This document shows positions 42,379 to 51,652 of a stretch of DNA of 64,000 nt, piece after piece. Location: NCBI RefSeq assembly GCF_030247605.1, contig NZ_JAOTSB010000008.1, positions 1-64,000 of the forward strand. Reading direction: 5' to 3'. The DNA is from Acidaminobacter sp. GTDB lineage: Bacteria; Bacillota; Clostridia; Peptostreptococcales; Acidaminobacteraceae. Position 1 is the stretch's first letter, and every line of letters begins with the position of its first letter. A program made the translations under genes and the position numbers. The notes under the pieces are model-generated. The model saw nothing but the letters and a program-made list of their open reading frames with translations, was not told the origin of the DNA and made no database searches.

Positions 42379-44292
42379 TTACTGACCAACTGTTGATGTC
42401 GAGCCTGTAACAGCACTCTTCTCATCCATTGTAAAGCCAACTGCAGCTTCTGCGTTCATGAAGACAAGGTTTCCAACAATCTTGGAATTTGTCATCTTGA
42501 AGTTAGGGGTGCTGACATAAACGTTGCCGTCAACCGTTGTGTTGACCAATTGGAAGTTCGTGCCTTCAACGTAGACGTTACCGTCAAAGATGCCGCCCTG
42601 AATGCGGGCATTCGGGCTCTTCACCGTAATGCGCTGAGCCATCAGTGTGAAGTTTCTGGTGATTTTATGATCCGCGTCCTGGCTATAGAGCGCAAGCTTT
42701 CTAGCGACTGCAGGAGGTGTCTTGGTGTTTTCGAATTCGCCGTCCATGACCAGCGCTTTATTGACTGCGAGGTCTCTGGAGATGGAAAGAATCCAAGTGC
42801 CTTCTGTGCCGATCCCTTTTTCAAGGTCAGCGACGTTGTCGACGAGGGAAGCGTTTGTAACTGCGTCAACCTGGATCAGAACCTTTTCACCGTTGACTTT
42901 GCTGACTGCGTCCGTTTTGAACGTGTCTTTAGCTTCTTGTGTCATGAAGTAGATGTTGCCGTTGACAGTTTGCTTCACGAGGTTGAAACCTTTAGCGTTG
43001 ACATAGACGTCACCGTTGAAGATACCGCCCTGGAAGACTGTATTCGGGCTGTTGACCCAAACTTTAGGCGCTGTCAGGGTGAAGACGCGTGTAATGTTGC
43101 GCTTGTCATCCTGGCTGTAGAAAGCGAGCTTTCTGCGGATAATGTCATTGCCTTCAGCGTCTTTCTTGCCATCTGTGAAAGTGCCGTTGATGACAACTTC
43201 TTTATCTGTCTTGATGTCGCGAAGCGCTGCGACGATCCATTTGCCGTCAGATTTGAGGCCTGCGGTCATAGCGTCAGCGTTGTCGACGAGGGATGCTGTA
43301 GTAACAACGTCAGGCTGAACGAGGATCATTTCGCCGGAAACTGTGGACTTGGCGTCAATGATAGCGCCGTCTTTAGCAGCTTGAGTTGTAAAGTGGACGC
43401 TGCCTTCGATTTTAGCGTTGGTCATTTTGAAGCCGGCTTCGGAAACGTAAACGTTGCCTGTAACCTTAGTGTTGCGGATTTCAAACTTCGCAGCATTCAC
43501 ATAGAGATCGCCTACAAAGGCACCGTTCTGAAGACGGCCGCTTGGACTCTGGATTGTGAGCTTTGGTGCTTTTAATGTAAAGTTGTCAATAACGTTGTGA
43601 TCCGCGTCTTGAGTATAAAGCGCGATTTTTCTCGCTTCTTTGCCGTCGTCATTGACGAAATTGCCGTCGAGGACAAGCGGTGTAGTAAACGTCAGATCTT
43701 TGAGCGTAGCGGCGAGCCAGAAACCGTCTTTGCCGATTGCTTTTTCAAAGTCTGCGTTGTTGTCTACAATAGAAGCGGTTGCGACAGTGTCGACTGCCGG
43801 TCCTACAGTCTTCTCTTCAGAAGTCGCTGTTCCGGAGGTGACAGGCGCAAGCTTAGCAAGAGTTTTTGGTCCAACGATGCCATCTGCAGCAAGACCATTT
43901 GCGCCTTGGAAAGTTCTGACTGCTGCTGCTGTCAGTTTTCCAAAGAAGCCGTCTACTGAAAGATTATAGCTGAACTTGTTGAGCAGGGTCTGAAGGAGCT
44001 TGACATCTTCGCCGAACGAGCCTTCAACGAGGAGTCTCAGGATGCTCGTGCCATTAGCAGGCGCGGAAGCAACAGGTGCTGAAGTGGATGGCGCCGGTGC
44101 AGCTGGTTTTGGAGCAGGTGCCGGAGTTGGCTTTGGAGCAGGTGCTGGAGCCGGTGGCGGAGCAGGTGTCCAGTTCGATGCGCCTGTGTTGCCGTCAGTG
44201 GCATAAGAGCCGGTAGACGTTACAGCAGGAAGCATTGAGAAGGAAACTGCCGCAGCCATGGTGAGTGCGATGAGTTTTTTGTGTTTAATCAT
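42379..44292 (-). CDS. secreted peptidoglycan-binding protein with three 155-residue repeats
   Basis: 637 residues. A signal peptide (residues 1 to about 33) is followed by a Pro/Ala/Lys linker (41-80) and a PG_binding_1 domain (about 84-150; LQTLLNKFSYNLSVDGFFGK, GLAADGIVGPKTLAKL). Residues 172-637 are three tandem copies of about 155 residues. Each copy opens with (T/A)-x-A-S-(I/L)-V-D-N and contains ARKIALYTQDADHN-type and GNVYV-type strands, suggesting a beta-helix. No membrane anchor or sortase motif is seen. The start at 44292 follows GGGGGACA. It probably attaches to the wall; what the repeats bind is unknown. Confidence 0.88.
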   Translation of the reverse strand: MIKHKKLIALTMAAAVSFSMLPAVTSTGSYATDGNTGASNWTPAPPPAPAPAPKPTPAPAPKPAAPAPSTSAPVASAPANGTSILRLLVEGSFGEDVKLLQTLLNKFSYNLSVDGFFGKLTAAAVRTFQGANGLAADGIVGPKTLAKLAPVTSGTATSEEKTVGPAVDTVATASIVDNNADFEKAIGKDGFWLAATLKDLTFTTPLVLDGNFVNDDGKEARKIALYTQDADHNVIDNFTLKAPKLTIQSPSGRLQNGAFVGDLYVNAAKFEIRNTKVTGNVYVSEAGFKMTNAKIEGSVHFTTQAAKDGAIIDAKSTVSGEMILVQPDVVTTASLVDNADAMTAGLKSDGKWIVAALRDIKTDKEVVINGTFTDGKKDAEGNDIIRRKLAFYSQDDKRNITRVFTLTAPKVWVNSPNTVFQGGIFNGDVYVNAKGFNLVKQTVNGNIYFMTQEAKDTFKTDAVSKVNGEKVLIQVDAVTNASLVDNVADLEKGIGTEGTWILSISRDLAVNKALVMDGEFENTKTPPAVARKLALYSQDADHKITRNFTLMAQRITVKSPNARIQGGIFDGNVYVEGTNFQLVNTTVDGNVYVSTPNFKMTNSKIVGNLVFMNAEAAVGFTMDEKSAVTGSTSTVGQ

Positions 44293-44627
44293 ACTGTCCC
44301 CCTTGATTTTTTTGTGAAAAGCCACGCAATTCTTATGACATTTGCTAGTCCTATAGCGGCCATAGTGGTGCGACATTGCGTTTTATTTTTCACATACTTA
44401 CATTATATCAGATGATGTAATTTCGTATATGGATTCGTTATCATTTTTCTGTAAACAATATTTACAAAATAATATTAGACATTAATGTAAAAAATTAACA
44501 CTCTCTGTGGCAGGGAATGGAAACGTCTGATAATTTGAAATAATCTTTTCTTACCATAAAGAAATTGATTAAATAACCGGTTTTTTGCTTTTGAGAAGGG
44601 GTTTAGTATTTGCCTTGAAATATTAAA
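44293..44627. other. intergenic, AT-rich 5' region of the three-repeat gene
   Basis: Contains that gene's promoter region on the minus strand. I see no ORF with a ribosome site or conserved RNA fold. Confidence 0.4.
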
Positions 44628-44644
44628 GTATACATTTTGTATAC
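44628..44644. promoter_or_regulatory. inverted repeat upstream of the small-RNA promoter
   Basis: GTATAC (44628-44633) and GTATAC (44639-44644), both self-complementary, flank ATTTT. The pair lies 9 bases before a TTGACA box and is well placed for an activator or repressor. Confidence 0.4.
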
Positions 44645-44653
44645 GGTATTGGA

Positions 44654-44830
44654 TTGACAAAACCAGATCCGGATGGTAATCTTTGAACGGGTAAAAATGA
44701 TACACACTTCCGCTTGGCGGAATGATTGCTGGTCTCTTGGTTATTCAAATATCAAACCGTCCTTTTCGATTCCCCAATCGAAGGAAGGCTGGGACGTTGG
44801 TTAAAAATACCAACTTACCAGCCTCTTTTT
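44654..44830 (+). ncRNA. candidate small RNA with its own promoter and terminator
   Basis: TTGACA (44654-44659), 17-base spacer and TAATCT (44677-44682) would start an RNA near 44689. It holds a hairpin TTCCGC/GCGGAA (44708-44722) and TTCGATT/AATCGAA (about 44768-44785). A strong terminator follows, GGCTGG..GTTGGT with ACCAAC..CCAGCC and T7, ending near 44830. The next gene has a separate good promoter after this, so the 140-base RNA looks free-standing. No ORF with ribosome site lies in it. Confidence 0.5.
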
Positions 44831-44835
44831 TTGTC

Positions 44836-44864
44836 TTGAAAATATTATGTAATTGATATAGAAT
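44836..44864 (+). promoter_or_regulatory. tdh promoter
   Basis: TTGAAA (44836-44841), 17-base spacer, TAGAAT (44859-44864); the start codon lies 70 bases downstream. Confidence 0.7.
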
Positions 44865-44933
44865 GCTGAATTGTATTAAACCGCAGGATACGATAAAATT
44901 AGAGCAGAAATTAATCAAAGGGGATTGAAAAGT

Positions 44934-45959
44934 ATGAAAGCTTTAGTTAAAAAGTATGCCAAACCAGGCCTTTGGCTGGATGATGTCGAAATGCCGGAAG
45001 TCGGGATCAATGACGTTCTGATCAAAATCAAAAAAACTTCAATTTGTGGTACGGACATCCATATCTATCAATGGGATGATTGGTCCCAAAAAACAATCCC
45101 GGTGCCAATGCATATTGGCCATGAATTCGTAGGCGAGGTCGTTGGCTTTGGGGATAATGTTCATGACGTCTACCTTGGTGAAATTGTTTCCGGTGAGGGC
45201 CATCTCGTCTGCGGACGCTGCCGCAACTGCCTCGCGGGCAGACGTCACCTGTGCATGAATACCAGCGGCGTTGGCGTGAATCGTCCTGGCGCTTTCGCTG
45301 AGTATCTTTCTATCCCTGTTACGAACGTTTGGCACTGTGATCCTGAAATCCCCCTCGAGATCCTTTCCAGCTTTGATCCTTTTGGCAATGCAGTTCATAC
45401 AGCGCTCAGCTTTGATCTTCTTGGTGAAGATGTTCTCATTACCGGCGCGGGTCCTATCGGCATTATGGCTGTGGCTGTCGCGAAGCATGCCGGCGCACGC
45501 AACGTGGTCATCACTGATGTCAACGAGTACCGTCTGGAGCTCGCCAGAAAAATGGGCGCGACTCGTGCCGTCAATATCATGGACACTAAAATTGAAGACG
45601 TCATGAAAGAACTGAAAATGAAGGAAGGCTTTGACGTTGGACTCGAGATGTCCGGTAATGCCGCTGCCCTGAACAGCATGATTAAAAATATGTGCCACGG
45701 CGGTAAAATAGCAATGTTGGGCATTCAGCAGCCTAGCACGACAATCGATTGGAATACCGTCGTCTTTAATGGACTTACCATCAAAGGGATCTATGGCCGC
45801 GAGATGTACGAGACTTGGTACAAGATGACGGCGCTGCTCCAGTCCGGACTTGATCTGTCACCAATCATCACCCATCAGTTCCATTACACTGAGTTCGAAA
45901 AGGCCTTTGAGTTGGCGGCTTCCGGCCAAACCGGAAAAGTTGTGCTCAACTGGGATTAA
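44934..45959 (+). CDS. tdh: L-threonine 3-dehydrogenase
   Basis: 341-residue zinc-dependent medium-chain dehydrogenase, the same length as the E. coli enzyme. It oxidises threonine to 2-amino-3-ketobutyrate with NAD. The catalytic zinc ligands are in [17 protein letters not shown] and GHEFVGEVV; the structural zinc cysteines are in [15 protein letters not shown]. The Rossmann motif is [18 protein letters not shown], and [12 protein letters not shown] supplies the NAD-selecting acidic residue. The specific Tdh block ICGTDIHIY is intact. ATG 44934 follows AAGGGGA. No kbl partner gene is adjacent. Confidence 0.95.
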   Translation: MKALVKKYAKPGLWLDDVEMPEVGINDVLIKIKKTSICGTDIHIYQWDDWSQKTIPVPMHIGHEFVGEVVGFGDNVHDVYLGEIVSGEGHLVCGRCRNCLAGRRHLCMNTSGVGVNRPGAFAEYLSIPVTNVWHCDPEIPLEILSSFDPFGNAVHTALSFDLLGEDVLITGAGPIGIMAVAVAKHAGARNVVITDVNEYRLELARKMGATRAVNIMDTKIEDVMKELKMKEGFDVGLEMSGNAAALNSMIKNMCHGGKIAMLGIQQPSTTIDWNTVVFNGLTIKGIYGREMYETWYKMTALLQSGLDLSPIITHQFHYTEFEKAFELAASGQTGKVVLNWD

Positions 45960-46011
45960 TAAAGGACTCGATTTTAAAATTCAGACACATTTGAATAAAG
46001 CGTGACACTTG

Positions 46012-46056
46012 CGACCATCGGCATAGCTTTTAGTTTTTTGTGCCGATGGTTGTTTG
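46012..46056 (+). terminator. tdh terminator built from an inverted ACCATCGGCA pair
   Basis: GACCATCGGCA (46013-46023) pairs with TGCCGATGGT (46041-46050), followed by TGTTTG. The bases ATAGCTTTT after the first arm recur after the copy at 33821. Confidence 0.8.
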
Positions 46057-46244
46057 TTTCCAAGTCAGCCTTCACGACAGGCAAATAATTTTAAACTCTC
46101 TCAGGAAATTTGACGTATTCTTGACGCTTTGTCCTTATACTTTGGGTAAATAATAAAAGTGTCAAGCGGATGCCTTTCATTAGTTATGGCGCTGTGTCAC
46201 TCACAAAATAAAATCAATCCGTCCAGACCAAAGGAGAGAATTAC

Positions 46245-47777
46245 ATGTCCAAAATCAGAATTGACGGCAATCAATTGACGATCAGCCAGGTTGTTCAGGT
46301 AGCGCGGTACGGTTACGAAGTCGAAATCGTTGAAGCTGCTCAAGCGGCGATCACGCGTTCCAGGGAAATCGTCGACCGGTTCGTCGAAGAGAAGCGCAAT
46401 GTCTACGGCATCACAACAGGTTTTGGCAAGTTTTCTGATGTGCCAATCTCCAAGGAAGAGACCAAAGAGCTCCAGCGCAATCTGATTATCAGCCACGCAT
46501 GCGGCGTGGGACCGTTTTTAAGCGAGGAAATCTCAAGAGCCATCATGCTGCTGCGGGTCAACGCCCTTTCAAAAGGATTTTCCGGCATTCGCCTTTCCAC
46601 GGTAATGACGCTGGTTGAGATGCTCAACAAAGGGGTTACGCCATTAGTGCCTGAAAAGGGCTCCCTTGGTGCCAGCGGGGATTTGGCGCCGCTCTCTCAT
46701 ATGGTTCTGGTTATGCTTGGTCTGGGCGAAGCGCTCTACAAAGGCGAACAGCTTTCTGGTGCGGAAGCTATGTCGCGTGCCGGCATCCCTGTCGTCGAGC
46801 TGACGTCTAAAGAAGGGCTTGCGCTCATCAACGGAACTCAGGTTATGACAGCAGTAGGCTGCATCACGGTCTATGACGCCATGAACGCATTCAAATTGGC
46901 GGATATCACCGCTTCAATGACCATGGAAGCACTCAATGCAGTCACAGACGCGTTTGATCCGCGCCTTCACGCCGTCAGACCGCATCAAGGCCAAATGGAT
47001 ACAGCTGCGAACCTTCTCAGAATCTTAGGGGGCAGCGGGCTGACGACACGTCAGGGCGAAATCCGCGTTCAGGATGCTTATGCGCTGCGCTGCGTACCGC
47101 AGATTCATGGCGCGAGCAAGGATGCGCTCAAGTTTGTCAAAGAAAGAGTTGAGATTGAGATCAACTCTGTAACAGATAACCCAATCATCTTCCCGGATGA
47201 CGACGCGGCTATTTCAGGCGGAAACTTCCATGGACAGCCTGTGGCTATGGCTTTTGATTTCCTGGGCATCTGCATCGCAGAAATGGCTAACTCCAGCGAA
47301 CGCAGAATTGAGAGACTTGTTAATCCGCAGCTCAGCGGACTTCCGGCGTTCCTCACGCCAAACGGCGGCCTGCACTCGGGCTTCATGATCGCACAGTATA
47401 GCGCGGCGGCGCTTGTTTCTGAAAATAAAGTTCTGGCACATCCGGCCAGCGTGGACTCCATTCCTTCCTCTGCTAACCAGGAAGACCACGTCAGCATGGG
47501 GACGATCGCAGCCAGAAAAGCCAGAGACATTTTGACCAACACAATTCATGTCCTTGCAGTCGAGCTGCTTGCTGCGGCACAAGGCATTGAGTTCAAGGAT
47601 CCCAGCAAGCTTGGCAAGGGTACTGCTGCTGCCTTCGAAGTTGTTCGTGCGTCCGTGCCTAAATGGGTGGAAGACCGTGAAATGTACATTGACCTTCGTA
47701 AAGGCGAAGCCCTCGTCCGAAGCGAAGAAGTCGTCAAAGCGGTTGAAGCTGCCATTGGTGAGCTTAAGCTGGTATAG
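46245..47777 (+). CDS. hutH: histidine ammonia-lyase
   Basis: 510-residue enzyme that deaminates histidine to trans-urocanate. The MIO cofactor arises from Ala-Ser-Gly at residues 143-145 in GSLGASGDLAPLSHM. Other active-site parts are NVYGITTGFG (Tyr), FHGQPVAMA and SNQEDHVSMG. Length is standard (about 510). AAAGGAGAG lies 7 bases upstream. It has its own strong terminator and stands apart from other hut genes in the window. With tdh and gdhA it points to amino-acid fermentation. Confidence 0.97.
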   Translation: MSKIRIDGNQLTISQVVQVARYGYEVEIVEAAQAAITRSREIVDRFVEEKRNVYGITTGFGKFSDVPISKEETKELQRNLIISHACGVGPFLSEEISRAIMLLRVNALSKGFSGIRLSTVMTLVEMLNKGVTPLVPEKGSLGASGDLAPLSHMVLVMLGLGEALYKGEQLSGAEAMSRAGIPVVELTSKEGLALINGTQVMTAVGCITVYDAMNAFKLADITASMTMEALNAVTDAFDPRLHAVRPHQGQMDTAANLLRILGGSGLTTRQGEIRVQDAYALRCVPQIHGASKDALKFVKERVEIEINSVTDNPIIFPDDDAAISGGNFHGQPVAMAFDFLGICIAEMANSSERRIERLVNPQLSGLPAFLTPNGGLHSGFMIAQYSAAALVSENKVLAHPASVDSIPSSANQEDHVSMGTIAARKARDILTNTIHVLAVELLAAAQGIEFKDPSKLGKGTAAAFEVVRASVPKWVEDREMYIDLRKGEALVRSEEVVKAVEAAIGELKLV

Positions 47778-47791
47778 TGAGTGGATTGTTG

Positions 47792-47842
47792 AGCCAAGGC
47801 AAGAAAACGGCGCACCGCGTCGTTTTCTTGCCTTGGCTTTTG
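47792..47842 (+). terminator. hutH terminator
   Basis: AGCCAAGGCAAGAAAACG pairs perfectly with CGTTTTCTTGCCTTGGCT, followed by TTTT. Confidence 0.93.
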
Positions 47843-47919
47843 TTATAAGGTGGATCAGACAAAGTCATATAGACGTAAAAAAATCATTACCTTGTAAAAA
47901 TGCTTTGACGTTTGAGGGG

Positions 47920-47958
47920 GTGGAAGGGGGTGTCTGGCACGTCCTTCCACTTTTTTTT
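47920..47958 (+). terminator. second hairpin with T tail downstream of hutH
   Basis: GTGGAAGG pairs with CCTTCCAC around a loop containing GTGTCTGGCAC, similar to the palindromic repeat core, followed by T8. The rest of this 360-base gap holds only a weak TTTACA/TATGTT promoter at 48049-48076 for the next gene. Confidence 0.7.
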
Positions 47959-48140
47959 GTGATGACGTTTTCAGAATGCAGTTTTTGCAAGCGCTCGAAT
48001 ATAATTATTTAAGTTCCTGTTTTCAACTTCATGTGGCACATTTTTTGCTTTACAACTAAGTGAAAAGATTTATGTTATGAATCCCGGACTTTGGAGATGA
48101 ATAAAACAGAAGTGCTTAGATGGATCAGGAGGTCTGCATT

Positions 48141-49367
48141 ATGAAAGGTATTATTGAAGCTGCAAAAGCAGTCGAGAGCAAGATTATTGAAAACAGACAC
48201 GCGCTGCATCAAATTCCTGAGATAGGATTCGATCTCCCTGCAACGGCAGCTTACATTAAAGAGCAGTTGAGAGAAATTGGCATTGAGCCTAAGGATTGCG
48301 GCGGACCGGTGGCGCCGGAAGTACGAGAAAAGTTTCGTTCAGCAGGTTTTCCGGATATGGCCAATTGTACCGGGATTACAGCAACAATTGGACAGGGAGA
48401 ACCTTGCATTCTTCTGAGAGGTGACATGGACGCGCTGCCTATGAAGGAAACTTCGGGTCTGACCTTTGCTTCTCAAAATAATTTCGCTCACACCTGCGGC
48501 CACGACAGCCATGCTGCCATGCTGCTCGGAGCGGCGAGGATTCTCAAAGCTATGGAGTCCGAATTGAAGGGCACGGTAAAGCTGATGTTCCAGCCAGGCG
48601 AGGAGCTTGGGTATGGGTCAAAGCTAATGATTGAGGCAGGACTCATGGAAAGTCCAAAAGTCGACGCCGCCATCGCCATACACGTCATGTCGGATATTGA
48701 GGCGGGTCAAGTGCAGTATATCAAAGGCATTACCTCGGCGGCCATGGATACCTACATGCTGAAAATAAAAGGCAAAGGCGGCCACAGCTCCATGCCCCAC
48801 AAGGCCGTGGATCCGAACATGATCATGACACAGCTGTATACGGCACTGAACCTGCTTCCGGGTCGCGAGATCGATCCTCAGGAAACGGTTATATTGACGG
48901 CGGGCAAGGCGGCTGGCGGCTCGGCTCCGAATATCATCCCGGACACCGCTGAGCTGCAGGTCGGCATCAGGTCTTACAATAAAGAAGCCAGGGCACATAT
49001 TTTACAAAGAGTGCCGGAGATGATCGACCACTATGTGAAGGCATGGCGCGGAGAGTATGATATGGTGAAGTTCTCAACACCTTCAACCTACAATGACGCT
49101 GAGCTCTGTAATACTTTATTGCCTTTCGTTCGGGAAGCGGCGGGTGCGGATAAAGTTGTCGAGGCGGCAAAACCTCTTCCGGGCTCAGAAGACTTCAGCC
49201 ACGTCAGCGACCTTGTGCCCGGTCTTTTTCTTATGCTCGGCGCAGGAAAACCCGGCGCGTACCCTATGCATAATCCGAACATGGTGCTGGATGAATCTGT
49301 TTTCGCGACGGGGTCTGCCATTTATGCGAATTGTGCGGCAGAGTGGCTGGCTGCTAACGCGAAATAA
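48141..49367 (+). CDS. M20 family amidohydrolase
   Basis: 408-residue metal-dependent hydrolase of the M20D aminoacylase branch (IAA-amino acid hydrolase/N-acyl amino acid amidohydrolase type). RRHALHQIPEIGFD-like start (RHALHQIPEIGF), metal ligands in GDMDALPM, HTCGHDSHAAMLLG and FQPGEELGYG, and the late His in GSEDFSHVSD are visible. The dimerisation insert KGKGGHSSMPHKAVDP is present. AGGAGGT lies 8 bases before ATG 48141; the ATG at 48120 overlaps the ribosome site. It probably releases amino acids from acylated forms. Confidence 0.92.
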   Translation: MKGIIEAAKAVESKIIENRHALHQIPEIGFDLPATAAYIKEQLREIGIEPKDCGGPVAPEVREKFRSAGFPDMANCTGITATIGQGEPCILLRGDMDALPMKETSGLTFASQNNFAHTCGHDSHAAMLLGAARILKAMESELKGTVKLMFQPGEELGYGSKLMIEAGLMESPKVDAAIAIHVMSDIEAGQVQYIKGITSAAMDTYMLKIKGKGGHSSMPHKAVDPNMIMTQLYTALNLLPGREIDPQETVILTAGKAAGGSAPNIIPDTAELQVGIRSYNKEARAHILQRVPEMIDHYVKAWRGEYDMVKFSTPSTYNDAELCNTLLPFVREAAGADKVVEAAKPLPGSEDFSHVSDLVPGLFLMLGAGKPGAYPMHNPNMVLDESVFATGSAIYANCAAEWLAANAK

Positions 49368-49537
49368 AGATTTTTCTGCCGATGGTTACGGGCATACCCT
49401 CAATCTGGGGCATACTGTTTTAAAAACTGAAAAAATGGATATAAATACTCTAATTCGGGGTGGGGGATCTTTTAAGGTGCCCTGCCTCTTTTTATTAGCA
49501 GTGAAAATGGAAAGTATGTTGAAGGGGGGGCATCAGT

Positions 49538-51637
49538 TTGGCGGAGACACTTGGCACCATGAAACGCAGTCATTACTGTGGTGAAATTAGAGAAACGGAC
49601 ATAAACTCAAAAGCCGTCATGATGGGTTGGGCGCAGCGCAGGCGCGATCTCGGCGGGGTTATTTTTATTGATCTCAGAGATCACACGGGCCTTGCGCAGA
49701 TCGTCATAGACGCGAAAAATGTGGACGAAGCGGATTTTGTCAAAGCAGAGCGCATTCGGAGTGAGTATGTCATAGCGGTAGAAGGTGTGATTGAAAAGCG
49801 TGATCCGGAAACAGTCAATCCACTGCTGGAAACCGGGACGGTGGAGCTGAGAGCGAGTAAACTCAAAATCCTGTCAGAGGCCAAAACACCGCCTTTCGCC
49901 ATTGAAGAAAAGAGCAGTGTTCGCGAAGAGCTGCGGCTCAAGCACAGATATTTGGATCTCAGGCGGCCTGACCTCTTACATAATTTGAAAATGCGTCAGA
50001 AAATGACCCAGGCGGTACGGGAATTTTTAATGGGGCAGCGCTTTCTTGAAGTCGAGACACCGGTGCTGACCAAGAGTACGCCTGAGGGTGCCAGGGACTA
50101 TCTGGTTCCGAGCCGCGTCTTCAAAGGCAGCTTTTACGCTTTGCCTCAGAGTCCGCAGATCTATAAGCAGCTCCTTATGGTTGGCGGTGTAGACCGGTAT
50201 TTTCAGGTGGCGCGCTGTTTTAGGGACGAGGATCTCAGGGCGGATCGCCAGCCTGAGTTCACCCAGGTGGACATGGAAATGAGCTTTGTGGATGAGGCTG
50301 AGATTGAGTCTCTTCTGGAGATTTTGTTCGCTTCGGTGTTCAAGACGGTGCTCGGGAAGGATATTGCGCTGCCTATGCGCCGGATGACCTGGCTGGAAGC
50401 TATGGACAAGTATGGTGTCGATAAGCCGGACCTGCGTTTTGGTATGGAAATAGTCGATCTGACGGATATAGCTGCGACCTGCAGCTTTGAAGTCTTCAAG
50501 AAAGTCACGGCCTCCGGCGGCGTCGTAAGGGCGATCAATGCCAAGGGCTATGGAGATTTGACGAGGACGGAGATTGAATTTCTCACTCAGAAGGCGGTGT
50601 CCTACGGCGGAAAAGGCATGGCGTGGATCTCTATTCGAGAAAACGGGGAGCTTTATTCCGTGCTGACTAAGTTCTTTAAGAAAGAAGAGCTCGACGACAT
50701 GATAGAGCGTCTGGACGGAAAACCCGGAGATTTCATTATTTTCAGCGCGGACAGGCTGGAAGCGGTCAGAACCATACTTGGAAGCCTGCGCCTTGATTTG
50801 GCTGACCTCAGGCATTTGAGGCGAAAAGAAGACTTTGCGTTTCTTATTGTAACGGACTTTCCTCTCCTGGAATGGGATGCGGAAGAAAACCGCTATGTGG
50901 CCATGCATCATCCTTTCACCATGCCGTTGGAAGCAGATTTGCCGCTGCTTGAGAAAGAGCCTCTCAAGGTCCGGGCCAAGGCCTATGATGTGGTGCTGAA
51001 CGGCGTTGAGCTGGGCAGCGGCAGTATCAGGATCCACCAGAGAGAGCTCCAGAAGAGGATGTTCAAGCTCCTTGGCTTCTCAGAAACCAGCGCTCAGGAA
51101 CGCTTTGGGTTTATGCTGGACGCGTTTCAATATGGCGCGCCGCCCCACGGAGGATTTGCCTTTGGTCTGGACCGCCTCATGATGCTGGTCGTTGGGGCGG
51201 ACAGCATACGGGATGTTATTGCGTTTCCGAAGATGCGGGATGGGTCCTGCGCTATGAGCCAAAGTCCGTCGAGGGTCAGTCAGAGCCAGCTCAAGGAACT
51301 GGATTTGCTGTCCGGCTCCAAGGATTATGTTCATGTGGAACCAGAAAAGCCTTTGGTGTCTGAAGAGGATGTCGATTATGTCGCCGCCCTGGCGCGACTT
51401 GAACTGAATGATGAGGAAAAAGAGGAGCTGACGAGAAACCTGCGGGACATTATTGCCTTTGCGGATAAACTGAATGAACTGGATGTCTCCGGGCTGGATC
51501 CAATGGCCCATGTCATGCCAATAGAAAACGTCTTCAGGGCAGATTTTCTGGGAATTTCAGATGATCGAGAGCTGATTCTGAAGGCTGCGCCTGCCCAAAA
51601 GGACGGCTGCTACTTCGTGCCCAAGGCTGTAGAATAG
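49538..51637 (+). CDS. aspS: aspartyl-tRNA synthetase fused to GatC
   Basis: 699-residue fusion. Residues 1 to about 590 are a bacterial-type AspRS: OB-fold anticodon domain (MGWAQRRRDLGGVIFIDLRD), class-II motif 1 (FLEVETPVL), motif 2 (FRDEDLRADRQPEFTQVD), GAD insert (about 285-410) and motif 3 (GFAFGLDRLMML). A linker of about 15 residues precedes a complete GatC (from about 607): VSEEDVDYVAALARLEL, DIIAFADKLNELDVSGLDP, ending DGCYFVPKAVE. GatA follows 15 bases later, then GatB, so the free GatC has been replaced by this one. TTG 49538 is 7 bases from AAGGGGGG; ATG 49559 is the alternative. Leu38 sits where non-discriminating enzymes often have His. Confidence 0.93.
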   Translation: MAETLGTMKRSHYCGEIRETDINSKAVMMGWAQRRRDLGGVIFIDLRDHTGLAQIVIDAKNVDEADFVKAERIRSEYVIAVEGVIEKRDPETVNPLLETGTVELRASKLKILSEAKTPPFAIEEKSSVREELRLKHRYLDLRRPDLLHNLKMRQKMTQAVREFLMGQRFLEVETPVLTKSTPEGARDYLVPSRVFKGSFYALPQSPQIYKQLLMVGGVDRYFQVARCFRDEDLRADRQPEFTQVDMEMSFVDEAEIESLLEILFASVFKTVLGKDIALPMRRMTWLEAMDKYGVDKPDLRFGMEIVDLTDIAATCSFEVFKKVTASGGVVRAINAKGYGDLTRTEIEFLTQKAVSYGGKGMAWISIRENGELYSVLTKFFKKEELDDMIERLDGKPGDFIIFSADRLEAVRTILGSLRLDLADLRHLRRKEDFAFLIVTDFPLLEWDAEENRYVAMHHPFTMPLEADLPLLEKEPLKVRAKAYDVVLNGVELGSGSIRIHQRELQKRMFKLLGFSETSAQERFGFMLDAFQYGAPPHGGFAFGLDRLMMLVVGADSIRDVIAFPKMRDGSCAMSQSPSRVSQSQLKELDLLSGSKDYVHVEPEKPLVSEEDVDYVAALARLELNDEEKEELTRNLRDIIAFADKLNELDVSGLDPMAHVMPIENVFRADFLGISDDRELILKAAPAQKDGCYFVPKAVE

Positions 51638-51652
51638 GAGGTGTCAGAGCTT

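Noticed and set aside
42550..43575. 341-codon open frame on the plus strand
   Set aside because: It mirrors the repeats of the secreted protein on the other strand and has Val/Asp-rich composition typical of antisense frames.
49368..49537. T-box leader for the AspRS-GatC gene
   Set aside because: No GGTGGTACCGC-type sequence or specifier stem was found; only a T-rich stretch and one ACCATCGGCA copy.
50027..51037. 336-codon open frame on the minus strand
   Set aside because: It is antisense to the AspRS catalytic core and has no start signal.
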